Assembly: GCA_964006375.1 (NCBI GenBank)
Contig: OZ023265.1
Span: 157,422,118-157,486,117 of the forward strand
DNA: 64,000 nt
Direction: 5' to 3'
From: Tillus elongatus
Lineage: Eukaryota > Arthropoda > Insecta > Coleoptera > Cleridae
Shown: positions 41,301 through 53,639 of the stretch, piece by piece
Position numbering within the stretch: position 1 is the first letter of the stretch
Layout of the letters: the number at the start of each line of letters is the position of its first letter
Translations under genes and position numbers: made by a program
The notes under the pieces: generated by a model
Databases searched by the model: none
What the model saw: only the letters and a program-made list of their open reading frames with translations
Told to the model about the DNA's origin: nothing

Positions 41301-43703
41301 AAGCTGGGTGGCGAGCATGCTGGAGGACAGGAGAGTGTCGCTGACCTTGAGGGGCCGAGGGCTGGACGTTGGGGTGACGGGCGGCTGTCCCTAGGGGAGC
41401 TGCCTTTCGCCTCATCTATGGTGTCTGGTCATGGACGGCCTCTTGGAGCGGCTCTCTGAGAATGGCTTCTACGCACAGGCGTACGCTGATGATGGGCTGG
41501 TCTTAGTCACCGGCAAATTCCTCGGCGTCGTCTGTGAGTGCATGCAAGCTGCCTGTAGCATAATCGAAAGGTGGTGTGGTGAGCAGGGACTCTCCGTAAA
41601 CCCGGCGAAGACGGAGATGATCCTATTTACCAAGAAGAGGAAGGTAGAGGGGTTCAGGGCGCCCGTGATGTTTGGAAAACCTTTAGCTTTAGTGCGGGAG
41701 GTCAAATATCTGGGGGTGATCCTGGACCCGAAACTAACATGGGGGTCGCAAATAGAACGAGTTGTGAGGAAGGTAGTAGCGACCCTCTGGCAGCTGCGTC
41801 GTGTGATAGGGAGGACCTGGGGAGTTAATCCCCGGATCCTTCATTGGATCTACACTGCGATCGTCAGGCCGAGAATCCTCTATGGGGCGTTGGTCTGGTG
41901 GTGTGGTGTGAACCAAACAACCAGCAGGAAGCTGGCCAAACTCCAAAGGCTGGCTATCCTGGGTATCACAGGCGCTATGAGGACGACACCCTCAGCCGCG
42001 CTAGAGGTCCTGTTGATGCTGCCACCGCTTCCCATCTGTATCAGAGGGGAGGCTATGGCGTCGCATCTTAGGATCCGGGACTCAGGTAACTGGAGCGGAG
42101 AGGGAGCAGTAATAGGGCATGCAAGAGTCGCCAAGGAGGTGGAAAAGGAAATTCCGATTTCCGCCATAAAGGTGAGGGATGCCGAGGACGATATTAGGTT
42201 GACTAGGCCATACACCCTCAGGATCCCCAGTAGGGATCAGTGGAGGGAAAATGAGGTTACATTCCAGCCCGCAAGCCTCCGGGGCAGGAATATACATCGA
42301 GGGCCTGGGGGTGCGCGAGAGCTATGCTCTTGGCGCATACACCACGGCATTCGAAACAGAGGCGTATGCTATCCTGTCTGTGGCCAATAGACAGGATGTG
42401 AAGATGAGTCCCGAGAAATGTGTGTGCATTTGCTCGGATAGCCAGGCGGTCCTCCGGGCAGTCTGCGCGGCCAGAATCAGGTCACCCCTGGTTCAGGAGT
42501 GCGCTGACGCCCTCAGACGGCTAGCCAGGACGAAGGAGGTGCAACTGGTATGGGTTCCGGGACACTGTGGCGTGGCGGGGAATGAGGTGGCGAATAATCT
42601 CGCAAAGCTTGGTTCCCGGCGGCCGTTCTGTGGCCCGGAGCCTGCGATAGGCATAAGTAGGAAGACAGTCTCTGTCGTCTTAGACAGGTGGACCGAGGAA
42701 GCAATGGAGAGGCACTGGGGGTCGGTTGATGGCTGCAGGCAGGCGAGGGACTTCGTGGAGGGGCCGGACAGAGATAAAGCTGTCTGGCTACTCGGAAGGA
42801 GTCGACCTACGCTTCGCCGCATCCTCGGGGTGCTGACAGGCCACTGCGCCCTTAGAAGACACCTCACATTGATAGGCGTAGAGAGGGATCCCATTTGCCA
42901 GGAATGTGGCGAGGATGAAGAAACGTCCTACCACTACCTGTGTGAATGCGAGGCTTTTGGGAGTCTTCGAGCAGAATTGTTCGGATCAAGGACTCTGCAG
43001 AGGAATCAGGTAAGTACCGTCCAATTGAAGACCGTCATGGCCTTCATCTCGAGGTCGGGGCGGTTTGGCGACGGAACCGAGGAAGAGTAGAGCATGGTTG
43101 CTGGGTTGCTGGGGTTGGCAAAAAGGGCCCATTGTGGCCTACTTGCTTGGCGTTGGCCTCCCCACCACTGCTACTACTACTACTACTACTACTACTTCAC
43201 AAATAAGGCCAAACCTCGAATACTGCTCCCACATCTGGGGTGCAGCTGCCGCTTCTACACTCGCTATCCTGGACTCCATTCAAAAGAGAGCTATACGTCT
43301 CATCGGTGACCCTAGCCTCACCCAAAGGCTGCCATTCCTTGCCCACCGACGTGCCGTTGGTGATCTCTCTCTCTCTTTTCTAGATATCTGCACGGGCACT
43401 GCTCAGAGGAGCTTTCCTCCATAGTTCCCCCACCTGCTGCCCCCAACAGATCTACCAGGGGAACAGAGCGAATGCACCCTTTTACTGTCCAGGTCACCAG
43501 ACATAGAACATCTTGTTATGCCCGCTTTTTTGTCCCGAGGACTTCCAAGTTGTGGAATTCCTTGCCGGCACATGTTTTTTCCTTCTCCGAACCTCCAAAT
43601 CTTCAAGTCCAGAATTAACAAGCTGCCTCTTTCCTCCTTGTCAACACCCACGGTACGATAGTATTTAGGCTGTAGACCCTCGTGGTGTGTTGAAATTAAA
43701 AAA
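38334..43703 (+). mobile_element. LINE-A copy 3, split by LINE-B
   Basis: The left part (38334-39595) runs from just before RT (KMTDIIFKTKKVRKMLSSLN) through GVPQGSALSPT and VDRNLNWHQHVTSIAEAAAK to ANLYTLYTSQ-type sequence. The right part (43193-43703) continues with RPNLEYCSHIWGAAAASTLA and the common 3' UTR. A TAG in the RT frame and small deletions break it. It interrupts a copy of the 12430-14600 repeat, whose right part resumes at about 43705. Confidence 0.9.
39596..43192 (+). mobile_element. LINE-B (Jockey-superfamily, with RNase H) nested in LINE-A, 13-bp TSD
   Basis: The duplication TACTTCACAAATA lies at 39583-39595 and 43193-43205. Starting within the endonuclease (GLQLIIGCDANSHHRLWGST, ISMSDHRMISFELD), it continues through RT (KSAGCDGIFP, VFFDVEGAFDKA, YADDGLVLV) and RNase H (FETEAYAIL, CSDSQAVLRAV, LVWVPGHCGVAGNEVANNLA) to a Cys-rich C-terminus (CQECGEDEETSYHYLCECEA). 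It ends in a (TAC)n tail. Breaks: TAG at 40728, a frameshift near 40950, TAG at about 41393 in the conserved P-Q-G of RT motif B, and a frameshift near 42260. It is more GC-rich than its surroundings. Confidence 0.92.
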
Positions 43704-43704
43704 G

Positions 43705-43800
43705 AAACAAATTGGGGAGCAAACATTTTTTGAGTCTGTCAGTCTGTTTGTAGCCACGATAACATTAGAATGAATTGAAATATCGTCTTAATAATAATAA
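43705..43800 (+). repeat. Right part of the repeat interrupted by LINE-A copy 3
   Basis: The block TCTGTCAGTCTGTTTG followed by TAGCCACGATAACATTAGAA matches the 13890-14170 repeat exactly where that repeat would continue from 38333. An (ATT)n run follows at 43995-44020. Confidence 0.65.
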
Positions 43801-44029
43801 TATATATTTCAGCATAAATTTTACAAAGCTATGTCAACGAACAAAAAAAAACATATAGGGTAGATGTGGGAGAAATGGACACAAAAGAGCAAATCGTGAC
43901 TTTATAGACCTAGAGAAAATGTATTTTTCATTGGAATTCATATTTTGTATATGTAAAACATCAAATGGTAAGTGTATTCTCATCCCCCTTAAATTATTAT
44001 TATTATTATTATTACCTTTATTGCTTAAA

Positions 44030-45140
44030 ATTATACAACATGTTTATTCAATAAGTCTAAGACTTGTGGTGAATATTAACATAATTTTATACATAGTTGC
44101 ATCCAAAACTGCTTGACAACACTCCAAATTCAACAACCTTAAAATTTTGACATTCCAAAAAATTTCTTTCCTGTTCCATTTCGTTCATCTAATGTTTCAC
44201 CTGATACCTCCATTTAAAATTAATACGAATCACTCTATAATACTTTTCCAACTGCAAACCTTTCTCAACTACCCATATTTTTGCCGAAATTGTAAATTTT
44301 GTACGAGACCAAAAATGACATTTTAATTTGACATACTGCAAATTAACTATAAAAGAACAATAGTTTATTTTATTTTTTTATTATCACACAAAAGTATATC
44401 ACCGTCATATGTATCAGTAATGGACGCAAATTTTGGAAAGATGGCCATATTTAAAGATAGTAGTGGACACGTACTAAAATAATGTCTTTAATCAAATTCT
44501 GTCATTTCTGGAACATTGTAATGGCCCCTACTGTTTTTTACAGTAGGCTGACTGATAAGGCATTTTATATGTTGTGATGAAGTATTATTTTCTATCGGTC
44601 GGTGGTACAAAACACATCATTACTAAATAAATAATTAATTAAATAGAAAATAATTAAAAGAAACTATATAAGTATTTGCTAAAATATTTTTCACCATGAA
44701 ATATTTTAAGGCGATTTATATTTAATTAAACAGGTATTTCATACTTATTATCTTATCCGGTTGTGATAAGGTGATAAAATTCCAAGCATCGCGGAGTTTT
44801 TGGCCGGCTCTGAAATTCATATAAAAGGAGAAGTAACACTGGACAGAGGCAGTATTGGTAATTGAGCTAATAAGCCGAGAACAGTGAGTTGCCACCAGTC
44901 CGCACCGTTTCCGTTTGCGGTTCGAGCGCACCTGGTTGGCCGATTTCAGTACACGAAAATATTGTTATAGGTGAGAAATTATCCGTTCTAAGTAATTCAT
45001 ATTTGGTAGCGAATTTTCATATTTTTAAATTATCACGTTTCTCAGTCCAAAACTCCGCAAGTGAATTATTTCTGCTTTTCCTGACCTGCCACCGTTCCTA
45101 TAGACAATTCCCGTATGTTAGATTGTCTTGCATTATTTTT
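44030..45140. other. AT-rich stretch, little recognised
   Basis: Only short simple repeats and a GGTAGCGAATTTTCAT piece (45005) like the MITE end are seen. The stretch 44880-44960 is more G+C-balanced but shows no frame I recognise. Confidence 0.45.
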
Positions 45141-45470
45141 GTGAGTATGCTGAAGATTCACAGCTCACCTAAATAATCGCGATATATTCATCTTGGTTTG
45201 ATCTCGATAGGGACGCTGAGGATTCACAGCCTATCTAGGTCACTTCAAGTGATACGCTCCTTTCCAATTAGCCCTGTACCCTTCATCTGGCTCCAGGCTT
45301 TCCGCCCCATACAGTATAAGCTCTTGTGTTATTTTAGTGAGGACGCTGAGGATTCACAGTTCGCTAAAGTAATCAAGATTTGTGTCCCGGTTTGGCCCTA
45401 GCGAAGATGCTGAGGATTCACAGTCCGCATAGGCCTACCGGGAACTGTAGTCCCGTCTACCCCTCCGCCC
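45140..45470 (+). repeat. ~65-bp tandem repeat around GACGCTGAGGATTCACAG
   Basis: The core GCTGAGGATTCACAG (first copy GCTGAAGATTCACAG) occurs at 45149, 45214, 45344 and 45408. The steps are 65, 130 and 64 bp, so one unit has been replaced or lost. The units share CTAAATAATC / CTAAAGTAATC and CTTGGTTTGATC / CCCGGTTTGGCC segments. No coding potential was recognised. Confidence 0.6.
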
Positions 45471-45749
45471 TTATGCGCCTCCGGTGTTCCGCACTTTGAC
45501 GGAGAGGCTACAGATGTTACTTTGAACTGGTCTATCGTTGTGTGCCGCCCGTCTGCCGTATACGTGATTTAGTAGAACGCCGTTCGTACTGTATATCTTG
45601 CTGAGTCCGTACGCTTCATCCAACACTAGCCCTGAGAATTCTATGAGTGTTTTCTTGGAAATCTTATTTTCAATAACGCCAAGAACTCTTTTTAAAAATT
45701 TGCTGCTTGCTAATAAATTATCAGTCTAGATCTGTATTTTTTCGATTTG

Positions 45750-46880
45750 TCTTATTAGGGATGAATTTGGAATACTCAACATTATTCATTTCAAACGGGA
45801 ATAATCCACTTTTTCTGAACCCATTCTGGATAGTTTTTGGTTGAGCAAATTTTTCAAATCCGTCTTTAAGGATTGACCCAAATGTATGTCTTGTAACGTC
45901 TTTAGGGAAATTTTGGAATTTCCAATCTCTTACGGCTGATTTCTAACCTGCTTTCAAAGGCTTAAAGACTGACACATCCGCCGGGTGTGTAATGTGTGTT
46001 GAATTTTCATCACAGAACTATCTCACCTGTTGAGTGAGATGTGATCGATGACCATCCACAAATAATACAACTGGTCTTGCTATATTATTAGATTTAAGAT
46101 AAGGCAGATAATGATTCGATATGTATTCGAAGAAAACTTCTTAATTGATCCATCCAGAATCAGAGCGGACAAGAGCCCAGTTACCGGGAATCGACTCTAC
46201 TATGACCTTAGGCATTTTCTTATAGGGGAATATGAGCATGGGTTGTACATATTTTCCATCAGCTGAAGATGTCCCCATCACAGTGATTTGTTATTTCTCA
46301 GCAGACACTCTTATATAGAGGTCTTCTTGCATTTTCGTAGGTCCCAAAATTTTGCCGCTTTTGGGACAATCATCAGCGTTAAAAATTCTGGATGGATCAG
46401 CAAGAATATCTTCTAAGTCTTCCGTCGTAAAAAATAATTCGATTTCTTCGAACCAATTTTGAATTCTATCCATTGTTATGGCTTCTCTAGACTTGCTTAT
46501 TTATTCAACGTGATTTTCTTTTATTTCAGCGTGTCGCTTGAGGAAACCCTCGAACCATGCTCTTCCTGGCGTTTTACTGTGATTAAGAAAGCGAACATTT
46601 TTTCCAGATTCTATTATATATTTTTTAACAGACTGTATCAGATTGTTTTAATGAACACGGAAGCGCTTTCTAGCCATTGCTACTATCCATTCAACTAAAG
46701 ATTGTTCTTCATTTTCAGATAACTCGGTCATTGGACCCATTCTTCGTTTCAGTGGGCCCTGTCAAGAAACTTTCCGCAAAAGTTTACTGCGTGGAGCATT
46801 AAATTCCACAGCTGCTTTCTTTTTACTCATAATACCATTTCCTACTGCATCTACTGCTCTTTGCATACTTTCTTCCACAT
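45750..46880 (-). pseudogene. Pogo/Tigger-like transposase (DDE_1), many stops
   Basis: Minus-strand pieces in order: a Psq-type helix-turn-helix (AVDAVGNGIMSKKKAAVEF), a CENP-B-type domain start (SENEEQSLVEWIVAMARKRF, RAWFEGFLKRH), and DDE_1 parts (VTVMGTSSADGKYVQPMLIF, VLFVDGHRSHLTQQ with the second Asp, and ITHPADVSVFKPLKAG with the third). At least six stops occur (for example near 46280, 46160 and 45940), but few frameshifts, so the copy is dead but not very old. No terminal repeats were paired. Confidence 0.75.
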
Positions 46881-46989
46881 GTTTGGACCACAACAGATTA
46901 CCCGGAAACCACAAACCCAGAAACTTTAGCACAGCGTCATCCCCACCCGGGCATGTGGAGAAGGTGATGCACTTGGTTTAATTCTCATT

Positions 46990-48560
46990 TATTTTTAGTC
47001 CATCCCCTGTGGGTCCGGGGACTAACTAAAAGAATAGGCCCAAGGTAACTCCTGCCTGTCGTAAAAGGCGACTAATTGGAATCAAACACTGGCGGGGGTC
47101 TTGTCCATGTGGGCCTGGAGGGAGGCGGATATCTCTGGGAGTGATGTACACCCGGATTTTGAGGCATCCACTCTGGGCTTAGAAATGGATGGTTGCCCGC
47201 GCTTGGTTGTTACTCGGGAGCGGGGTTCCGGATGGGTGCCGCCTTGGGTTGAGTGCTGGCGAGTGTCGTGTGTAGACGACCCGGAGGGGATTGACAACTC
47301 TGATGAGTAGTAAACACCCGGAGTTTGGGGCCCCCACTGTGTGCTTCGGAACGGACGGACGGCCTCGCTTGTGCGATGCTCGGGAGCGGGGCTCGGTGGG
47401 ATGTCGCCTTGAGTCTAACACTGGTGGGTGGCGGGTCTAGACGAACCCGGAGGAGAGCTGAGATCTTTAGAGGTGGAATAAAACTAAGGGTTGAGGCCTC
47501 TTCTGTGAGCTTCGAAACGGACAAACGACCTCACTTGGATGCTGCTCGGATGCAGGACTTCATGGTACTGCACCGAGTCAAACACTGACGGATGTCTGGT
47601 CCAGACGAACTCGGAGAGAGGTTATCTCTCTTTGAGCTTTGAGACGGGCAAGCGACTTCGCTCAGATGGCAGTACATCTGTCAAACAAAGTTTCACCTCG
47701 CAGGTGTCGTCACCTGTCGGAAGCTCGATTTGTTGGGTGAAATTTAAGCTAATGCTGGCAGGTGTTGGACCTGGACGCACCCGGAGGTGGCTGGGGTCTC
47801 TAGGGGTGGATTACACCTGGAGACTTGGACCTACTCTGCTGTGAGCATCGATACAGGCTAACGACCCTGCCTGGATGCTGCTCGAGGGCGTGAATTCTTG
47901 ATACCGCCTCGAGTCAATGAAACACTGGCAAGGGTCTGGTGCAGGTGAGGCTGGGGGAGGCAGACATCTCTGGGGAATGATATGCACCCGGAGTTTGGCG
48001 CCTCCACTGTGGCCTCAGAGACTGACATCTGGCCTCCTTTGGTTGTTACTCGGGAGCGGGGTTCCAGATGATACCGCCCTGGATTGAGCCCTGGCGTGTG
48101 TCGTGTGTCCAGACGTCCCAGGGGGCTCTGATCTCTGATGAGTGGTAAACACCCGGAGTTTGGAGCCCATACTGTGTGCTACGAAACGGACGGACGGTCT
48201 CGCTGGGGTGATGCTCGGGAGCGGGACCCGATGGGACGTTGCCTTGAGTCTTAACGCTGTTAGGTGTCAGGTTTGGAAGAACCTGAGGGGAGCTGAGATC
48301 TCTAGGGGTGGATTACAATTGGAGATTAGATGCTGCTCGAGAGCGGGACTTCATGATACCGCCTTGCGGCAAACACTGACGGATGTCGGGTCCAGACGAA
48401 CTCGGAGAGAGGTTATCTCTCTTTGAGCTTCGAAACGGGCAAGCGAGTTTACTCAGATGGCAGTACACCTGCCAAACAAACTCTCACCCTCAAGAAAAGA
48501 TCGACTCTCTCAGGGAGCTGGAATTGATGGGTGAAATCTAAATGATTAGACTTGAGCCAC
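46990..48560 (+). repeat. GC-rich tandem repeat (~165-bp units, ~835-bp higher-order unit), probable LINE 5' UTR
   Basis: Units share CTCGGGAGCGGGG, CCGCCTTGAGTC, AACACTGG, CAGACGAACCCGGAG and CACCCGGAGTTTGG. The landmark CTCGGGAGCG appears at 47214, 47382, 48051 and 48215, and the related CTCGGATGCAGGACTTCATG / CTCGAGAGCGGGACTTCATG at 47545 and 48340, so a block of about 835 bp is duplicated. The left end (GAATAGGCCCAAGGTAACTC, CTGTCGTAAAAGGCGACTAA) is a stretch I associate with 5' regions of arthropod LINEs. Short frames here have no support. Confidence 0.65.
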
Positions 48561-48619
48561 AATAGACCTAAGGTCGCGGTGGAGGGACTGAAATAGCCCA
48601 CTCACAATAAAATCTAATA

Positions 48620-48850
48620 ATCTAATAGTCCATTATCTGTAAACCATTGCTCCGAAGACATTATTGTCTGACCTGCTTTCCTCCGCAGTGTGTCTTTGGA
48701 TCTCAATGTTCATGAACGTTGTGTCGTCAGCATAGAGGTATGCTTGGACCGCCTTGATGTTAACTGGCAAGTCGTTTATGTAGACCAGAAACAGCAGCTT
48801 TTTGTTTTTGGAGAATGCTGCCAAGCAGCGAAACTAGTCACAGAAACGTT
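48620..48850 (-). pseudogene. Non-LTR reverse-transcriptase fragment (motif C)
   Basis: The minus strand reads LLFLVYINDLPVNIKAVQAY directly followed by LYADDTTFMN. This covers the end of RT motif B and the catalytic YADD. No more of the RT is recognisable on either side. Confidence 0.65.
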
Positions 48851-48953
48851 GAACAACATCCGAGAATATCTAACCCAACAGTGAAGTCAGAGAAGTAGTC
48901 TTCAAGTCTGTATATATTATCAGTTTGCTAAAATATAAATAAATACGTTTAAA

Positions 48954-49083
48954 ATGTCTGGAATTTGCCAGGCCTGTACTTTGCAGATTAACGCCAACCA
49001 ACATACAATTGAATGCACATTATTTTCTGGTTTGTTTCACGGAAGGTGTGTGAAGTTATCGGCCGTGGATATAAATTGTATTC
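48954..49083 (+). pseudogene. PHD-type zinc-finger start of a LINE ORF1-like protein
   Basis: An ATG opens 42 codons: CQACTLQINANQHTIECTLF, then FHGRCVKLS before a stop. The C-x2-C ... C ... H-x3-C order follows the PHD fingers found in ORF1 of CR1/Jockey-like LINEs, but the second Cys of the middle pair is lost. It lies just upstream of LINE-A copy 4 and may be its ORF1 remnant. Confidence 0.45.
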
Positions 49084-49179
49084 TGACCTGACTTAAAGCA
49101 GGACACAGTTTAAATACGTATCGGGCACACGATGCGAGATTATTGTCAGTTACAGTTATCAGGTGTTGTCAAAGGCACC

Positions 49180-51655
49180 CTCTGTGTATTTATTTATTTT
49201 CAATAACTGCACATTAATTTAATTTACAGCAATTATTTAGCCAATATGGTTCAGCAACCTACTTATTTTTTTCGGGTCACAACACACAGCTCAAATCCCT
49301 TGGATCTCCTTCTTACTACAAATCCTGACTCCTATAAGATATCAGTCACCGCCCCCCTGGGTCGCTCAGACCACAGCATGGTCACTGCTTCCTGCGCAAT
49401 GCAACCCGAGGTCACACAGTCATCACACCCATGTATCGCTTGGCACTACAACTCCGTGAACTGGGACGAAATGCGAGATTACTTTTCCTCATTTCCATGG
49501 GCGTCTGTCTGCTTCTCTCACCCTGACCCCTCTGATATCTCACAAAACGTCACCGAAATTATCCAAGCTAGCATGGAATTATTTATTCCACGTACACAGA
49601 AAACCTCTGCAGCCACTCAAAAGCCCTGGTTCTCTAAATCCTGTGACAAGGCCAGACTTGAGAAGGTCAAAGCTCACAAAAAGCTTCTACACAATCCCAG
49701 TCAAGAAAACCGTCAAACATTTAACGACGCAAGAAACCGCTATGTCCACATTCTTTCTGGGGCAAAAAACTCGGTTAATAACCACATCAAAAACAAAGTC
49801 CTCTAAAGCTCCAGCGGCAGCAAACCCTTCTGGACTCTTGCTAAACCTATTGGGAATGATTTCTGCAAGAGAACGTTCCCACCTCTTGTCTCAGGGGTTG
49901 AAATTGTTTCTACCGCTCTGGGCAAGGCTGAACTTTTTGCCTAGTTGTTCGCCGGCAATTCTACTCTCAACCCACCTCCAAATGTTCAACCACCAACAGT
50001 CCCCAATGTCGCGCATAAAATGACTGATATCATTTTCAAAACTAGAAAGGTACGAAAGATGCTCTCTTCTCTTAATACCAGGAAAGCCTCTGTCCTTGAC
50101 GAGATTCCAGCAATTGTTCTCAAAAAATGCGCACCAGAACTTGCTCCTGTCCTGACTCGTCTGTTTCAGACAACTTACAATAGAGGCATATTCCCTAGTA
50201 ACTGGAAAACTGCTCGAGTACAACCCGTCTCCAAGAAAGGATCAAAAGCGCTTCCTAGCAACTACAGGCCTATTTGTCTCCTTTCAGTCATCTCTAAAGT
50301 GATGGAAAAGTATATAGGCACCGAATTACTAAAATTTCTTGAAAAACACAGTCAAATCCACGACAGGCAGTATGGATTCCGTCAGCGCAGATCAACTGCT
50401 GACCTCCTTTCTATTGTCACCCATTCTTGGAACAAGTCTATGGAACTACACGGTGAATCCCGGATTGTCGCTCTAGACATATCCAAAGCATTCGACCAGG
50501 TCTGGCACGCAGCGCTGCTTAATAAACTACCGGCCTAAGGCCTACCACCAAAACTCTGTAGGTGGACAGCAAATTTCCTCTCCAACCGAAGCATTTCTGT
50601 TGTTATGGATGGCCATTCCTCTAAACTGTATCCGATTAATGCAGGAGTTCCTCAAGGTTCAGCTTTAGCCCCTACTTTGTTTCTTCTCCACATCAATGAC
50701 CTCCTCTCTAGCACATCCAACCCAGTTCACAGTTACGCGGACGACAGCACCCTCCACTCCAATATACAATATTCTAAGCCTGTCTCTTTAGCCCAACTAG
50801 ATGAGGATCGCAGACTCATGGAGGGTACTATCTCCGTGGATCTCCAAAAAATATTAGACTGGTGAAGTAGAAATCTTGTACAATTCAACCCCACCAAATC
50901 ACAGTCTTGCTTTCTTTCTCATAAGAGATACACCAGCCCTAGACCCATCACAATAAACAACCAAGTTATTCAAAGTAATGAGTCCTTTTCACTTGTTGGC
51001 ATCTCTGTGGATCGAAATCTCAATTGGCACCAACATGTCACATCAATTGCAGAAGCGGCTGCTAAGAAATTAGGTTTCCTCTTCCGGGCTCGCAAACACT
51101 TTTCACCAGCTAACCTCTATACTTTATATACTTCACAAATAAGGCCAAACCTCGAATACTGCTTCCAGATCTGGTCTGCTGCTGCCGCTTCTACACTCGC
51201 TTTCCTGGACTCCATTCAGAAGAGAGCTATACGTCTCATCGGTGACCATACCCTCACCCAAAGGTTACCATACCTTGCCCACCGACGTGCCGTTGGTGAC
51301 CTCTCTCTCTCTTTTATAGATATGTGCACGGGCACTGCTCAGAGGAGCTTTCTTCCATAGTTCCTCCACCTGCTGCCCACAACAGATCTACCAGGGGAAC
51401 AGAGAGAATGCACCATTTTACTGTCCAGGTCGCCAGACATAGAACATCTTGTTATGACTGCTCTTTTGTCCCGAGGACTTCCAAGTTGTGGAATTCCTTG
51501 CCGGCATATGTTTTTCCTTCTCCCCCGAACCTCCAAACCTTCAAGTCCATTATTAACAAGTTGCCTGTTTCCTCCTTGTCGACACCCACGGTACGATAGT
51601 ATTTAGGCTGTAAGCCCTCGTGGTGTGTTGTTGAAATAAAATAATAATAATAAAA
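49180..51655 (+). mobile_element. LINE-A copy 4 (CR1/Daphne-like), longest copy
   Basis: It begins within the endonuclease (NPLDLLLTTNPDSYKISVTA, GRSDHSMVT) and continues with the linker (KPWFSKSCDKARLEKVKAHK) and RT (NYRPICLLSVISKVMEKY, LDISKAFDQVWHA, GVPQGSALAPTLFLLHINDL, SYADDST). The C-terminal domain follows (RTSCYDCSFVPRTSKLWNSL). It ends in the common 3' UTR and an A-rich tail. Stops at about 49803, 49941, 50536 and 50863 and a frameshift near 50990 break it. It serves as reference for the other three copies. Confidence 0.92.
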
Positions 51656-52069
51656 AAAAATTTAACAGCTAGCCTAAAAAATCAAAATACTTTCCTTTTT
51701 AAAGTAAAATTTTTATTACACAACTTCTGGGGTAGGTACACAGGTATTTACAGTAATTAATCCATGTATAATTTAAATAGTACACTTACATTAAGGGTAG
51801 TATTGTGCAAAATTCCTGTTTAATGATAAAACTGCGCAATATAAATGCATTTTGTAATTGTGATTGTGACATAAGAATAAGCTATTCATAAAGTCTTTCC
51901 GTACTTAACAAAGCTTGTTCGACTCTTAAAATTCAACCTCAGCAATCTTTTTTTTTTGGGATTTAAGATCACTTTTACTAGAAATAACATTTTTGTTGAA
52001 TTCACTCTCTTATTTTAGTTCATTTTCTCGCCTTTCTTTACCCCAGCCAAATTAAAATACCAATAGGTA

Positions 52070-53190
52070 GATAGATAGATACATAGATAACTTTATTTCA
52101 CATATACCAGTTACACAATTATTATGCTCCTAGTTCGTGATATTGTCAAAAAATTTACATGACCCAATTAATACACAAAATTGTAAACTATAGCACAAAA
52201 GGCATAAATAAAAACAACTAAGATATAAAAAAGTATAGACATACTAAAATCAACATAAATTAAAAAATATATATCATCAAATAAATTATGAGAAGAACTC
52301 ATCGAGGAAATGACATCTCCTCTGAAGAAGGTAATCTTTCAAAGATTTTTTAAAAACACTAAATGTGTTTTATACCCTAATTTCACTAGGCAGGGCATTA
52401 TAAACACGACAGCCATTATAAAAAAAAACATTTTTCTGGTAAAATGTAATTGAGTAAGCATCAGGTAGCAAAACCTGGTATCATAAGCATGTATCGCTCT
52501 GTTTCGAGAAAAGGTGGCGCGATTCCTATAAACAAAGCAACACAACTCGCAGATGTGTTTATCGTAAACAGTTAGAATACCGAGACGCCTAAATAAGAGT
52601 TTACAAGAATCACGAAATGCAGGACCAGCAATAATTCTAACAATAAACTTTTGTATGCGAAAAGCACGCCCTGTCCCCGAAACACCCCCCCAAAAAGAAA
52701 ATGCCATATCACACAAGGGAATGAAAGCATGCTTGGTACATATTCAAAACAACACCCGCCCTACAGATACTGCTCACCGATTTTATGGCATAACACTTTT
52801 TCAGTTTGCCACACAAAAACTCGACATGTGAATGTGATTGCATATCACAGTCAAGGACCACACCCAACATATTTACACTCATGCGAATATTATCTGGTAA
52901 ATTACAAATACTTGCTGGGCGTACTGAACCAAAGATTAGTCTCACAGTTTTGTCAGTATTCAAATCTACTTTATTTTTGTCAGCCCATAAAATTACCCTA
53001 TTATGCACCAAATCAGTGGTAGCAGTCATCTGTTCAAAGGTTTTTGATTTAATTAGAGTACTAGTATCGTCCGCATAACAAGTAGTAGTTATATTATTAA
53101 TGCATTTAAGAAAGAGGGACAGGTCAATTGCATACACCAGGTACAGCAGTGGGCCAAAAGTAGAACCCTGCGGAACTCCCACGTTTATAG
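52070..53190 (-). pseudogene. Non-LTR retrotransposon RT, 3' half, with a GATA-repeat tail
   Basis: The minus strand starts at RT motif B (GVPQGSTFGPLLYLVYAIDL), then CYADDTSTLI (motif C) and the thumb (VNMLGVVLDCDMQSHSHVEF). After a frameshift near 52710 the C-terminal domain follows (RIQKFIVRIIAGPAFRDSCK, LFRRLGILTVYDKHICEL). The 3' end is a run of TAGATAGATAGATA (plus strand, 52066-52090). It is a different family from LINE-A and from 24090-25217. The region 51660-52060 holds nothing clear. Confidence 0.75.
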
Positions 53191-53639
53191 ACTGACGCCG
53201 TTATTTGGCTACCTAACTCTTTGAGTTCTGCGTCGCAAATATTTATTTATTTGTAATTACAATTACACATTGTATCTTACAACTAAGCTCTGCTTTTGCT
53301 TGTATTGATGCAATTTTGTTAAACATTCCTGTTTGTCCAAACTGCTTTTTTCGAAAACATTTTAATCCTTTCAGTCGCATACCTGGGAACCGCTCCAAAA
53401 AACTTCAAAATATGATAGTTGGCTTTTGTTAATTATTTCCCGATTTCATGGAGAGATCCCATATAAAAAAAAAATAACAGTTTTGGAGTTAAAGCATGTC
53501 CGTTGCAATTGACAATGTGATTTTAATGGTGGGTATGCAGTGTAACGAAAACGTAGCTTTACAAAATTATAAGTTTTAATACAAGCTATGACCACTTATG
53601 TTTTGAAGGCGACATACTTACGTAAGTTACGGAGTTATT

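Noticed and set aside
42251..43090. Independent RNase H gene
   Set aside because: It is the RNase H domain of LINE-B in a shifted frame.
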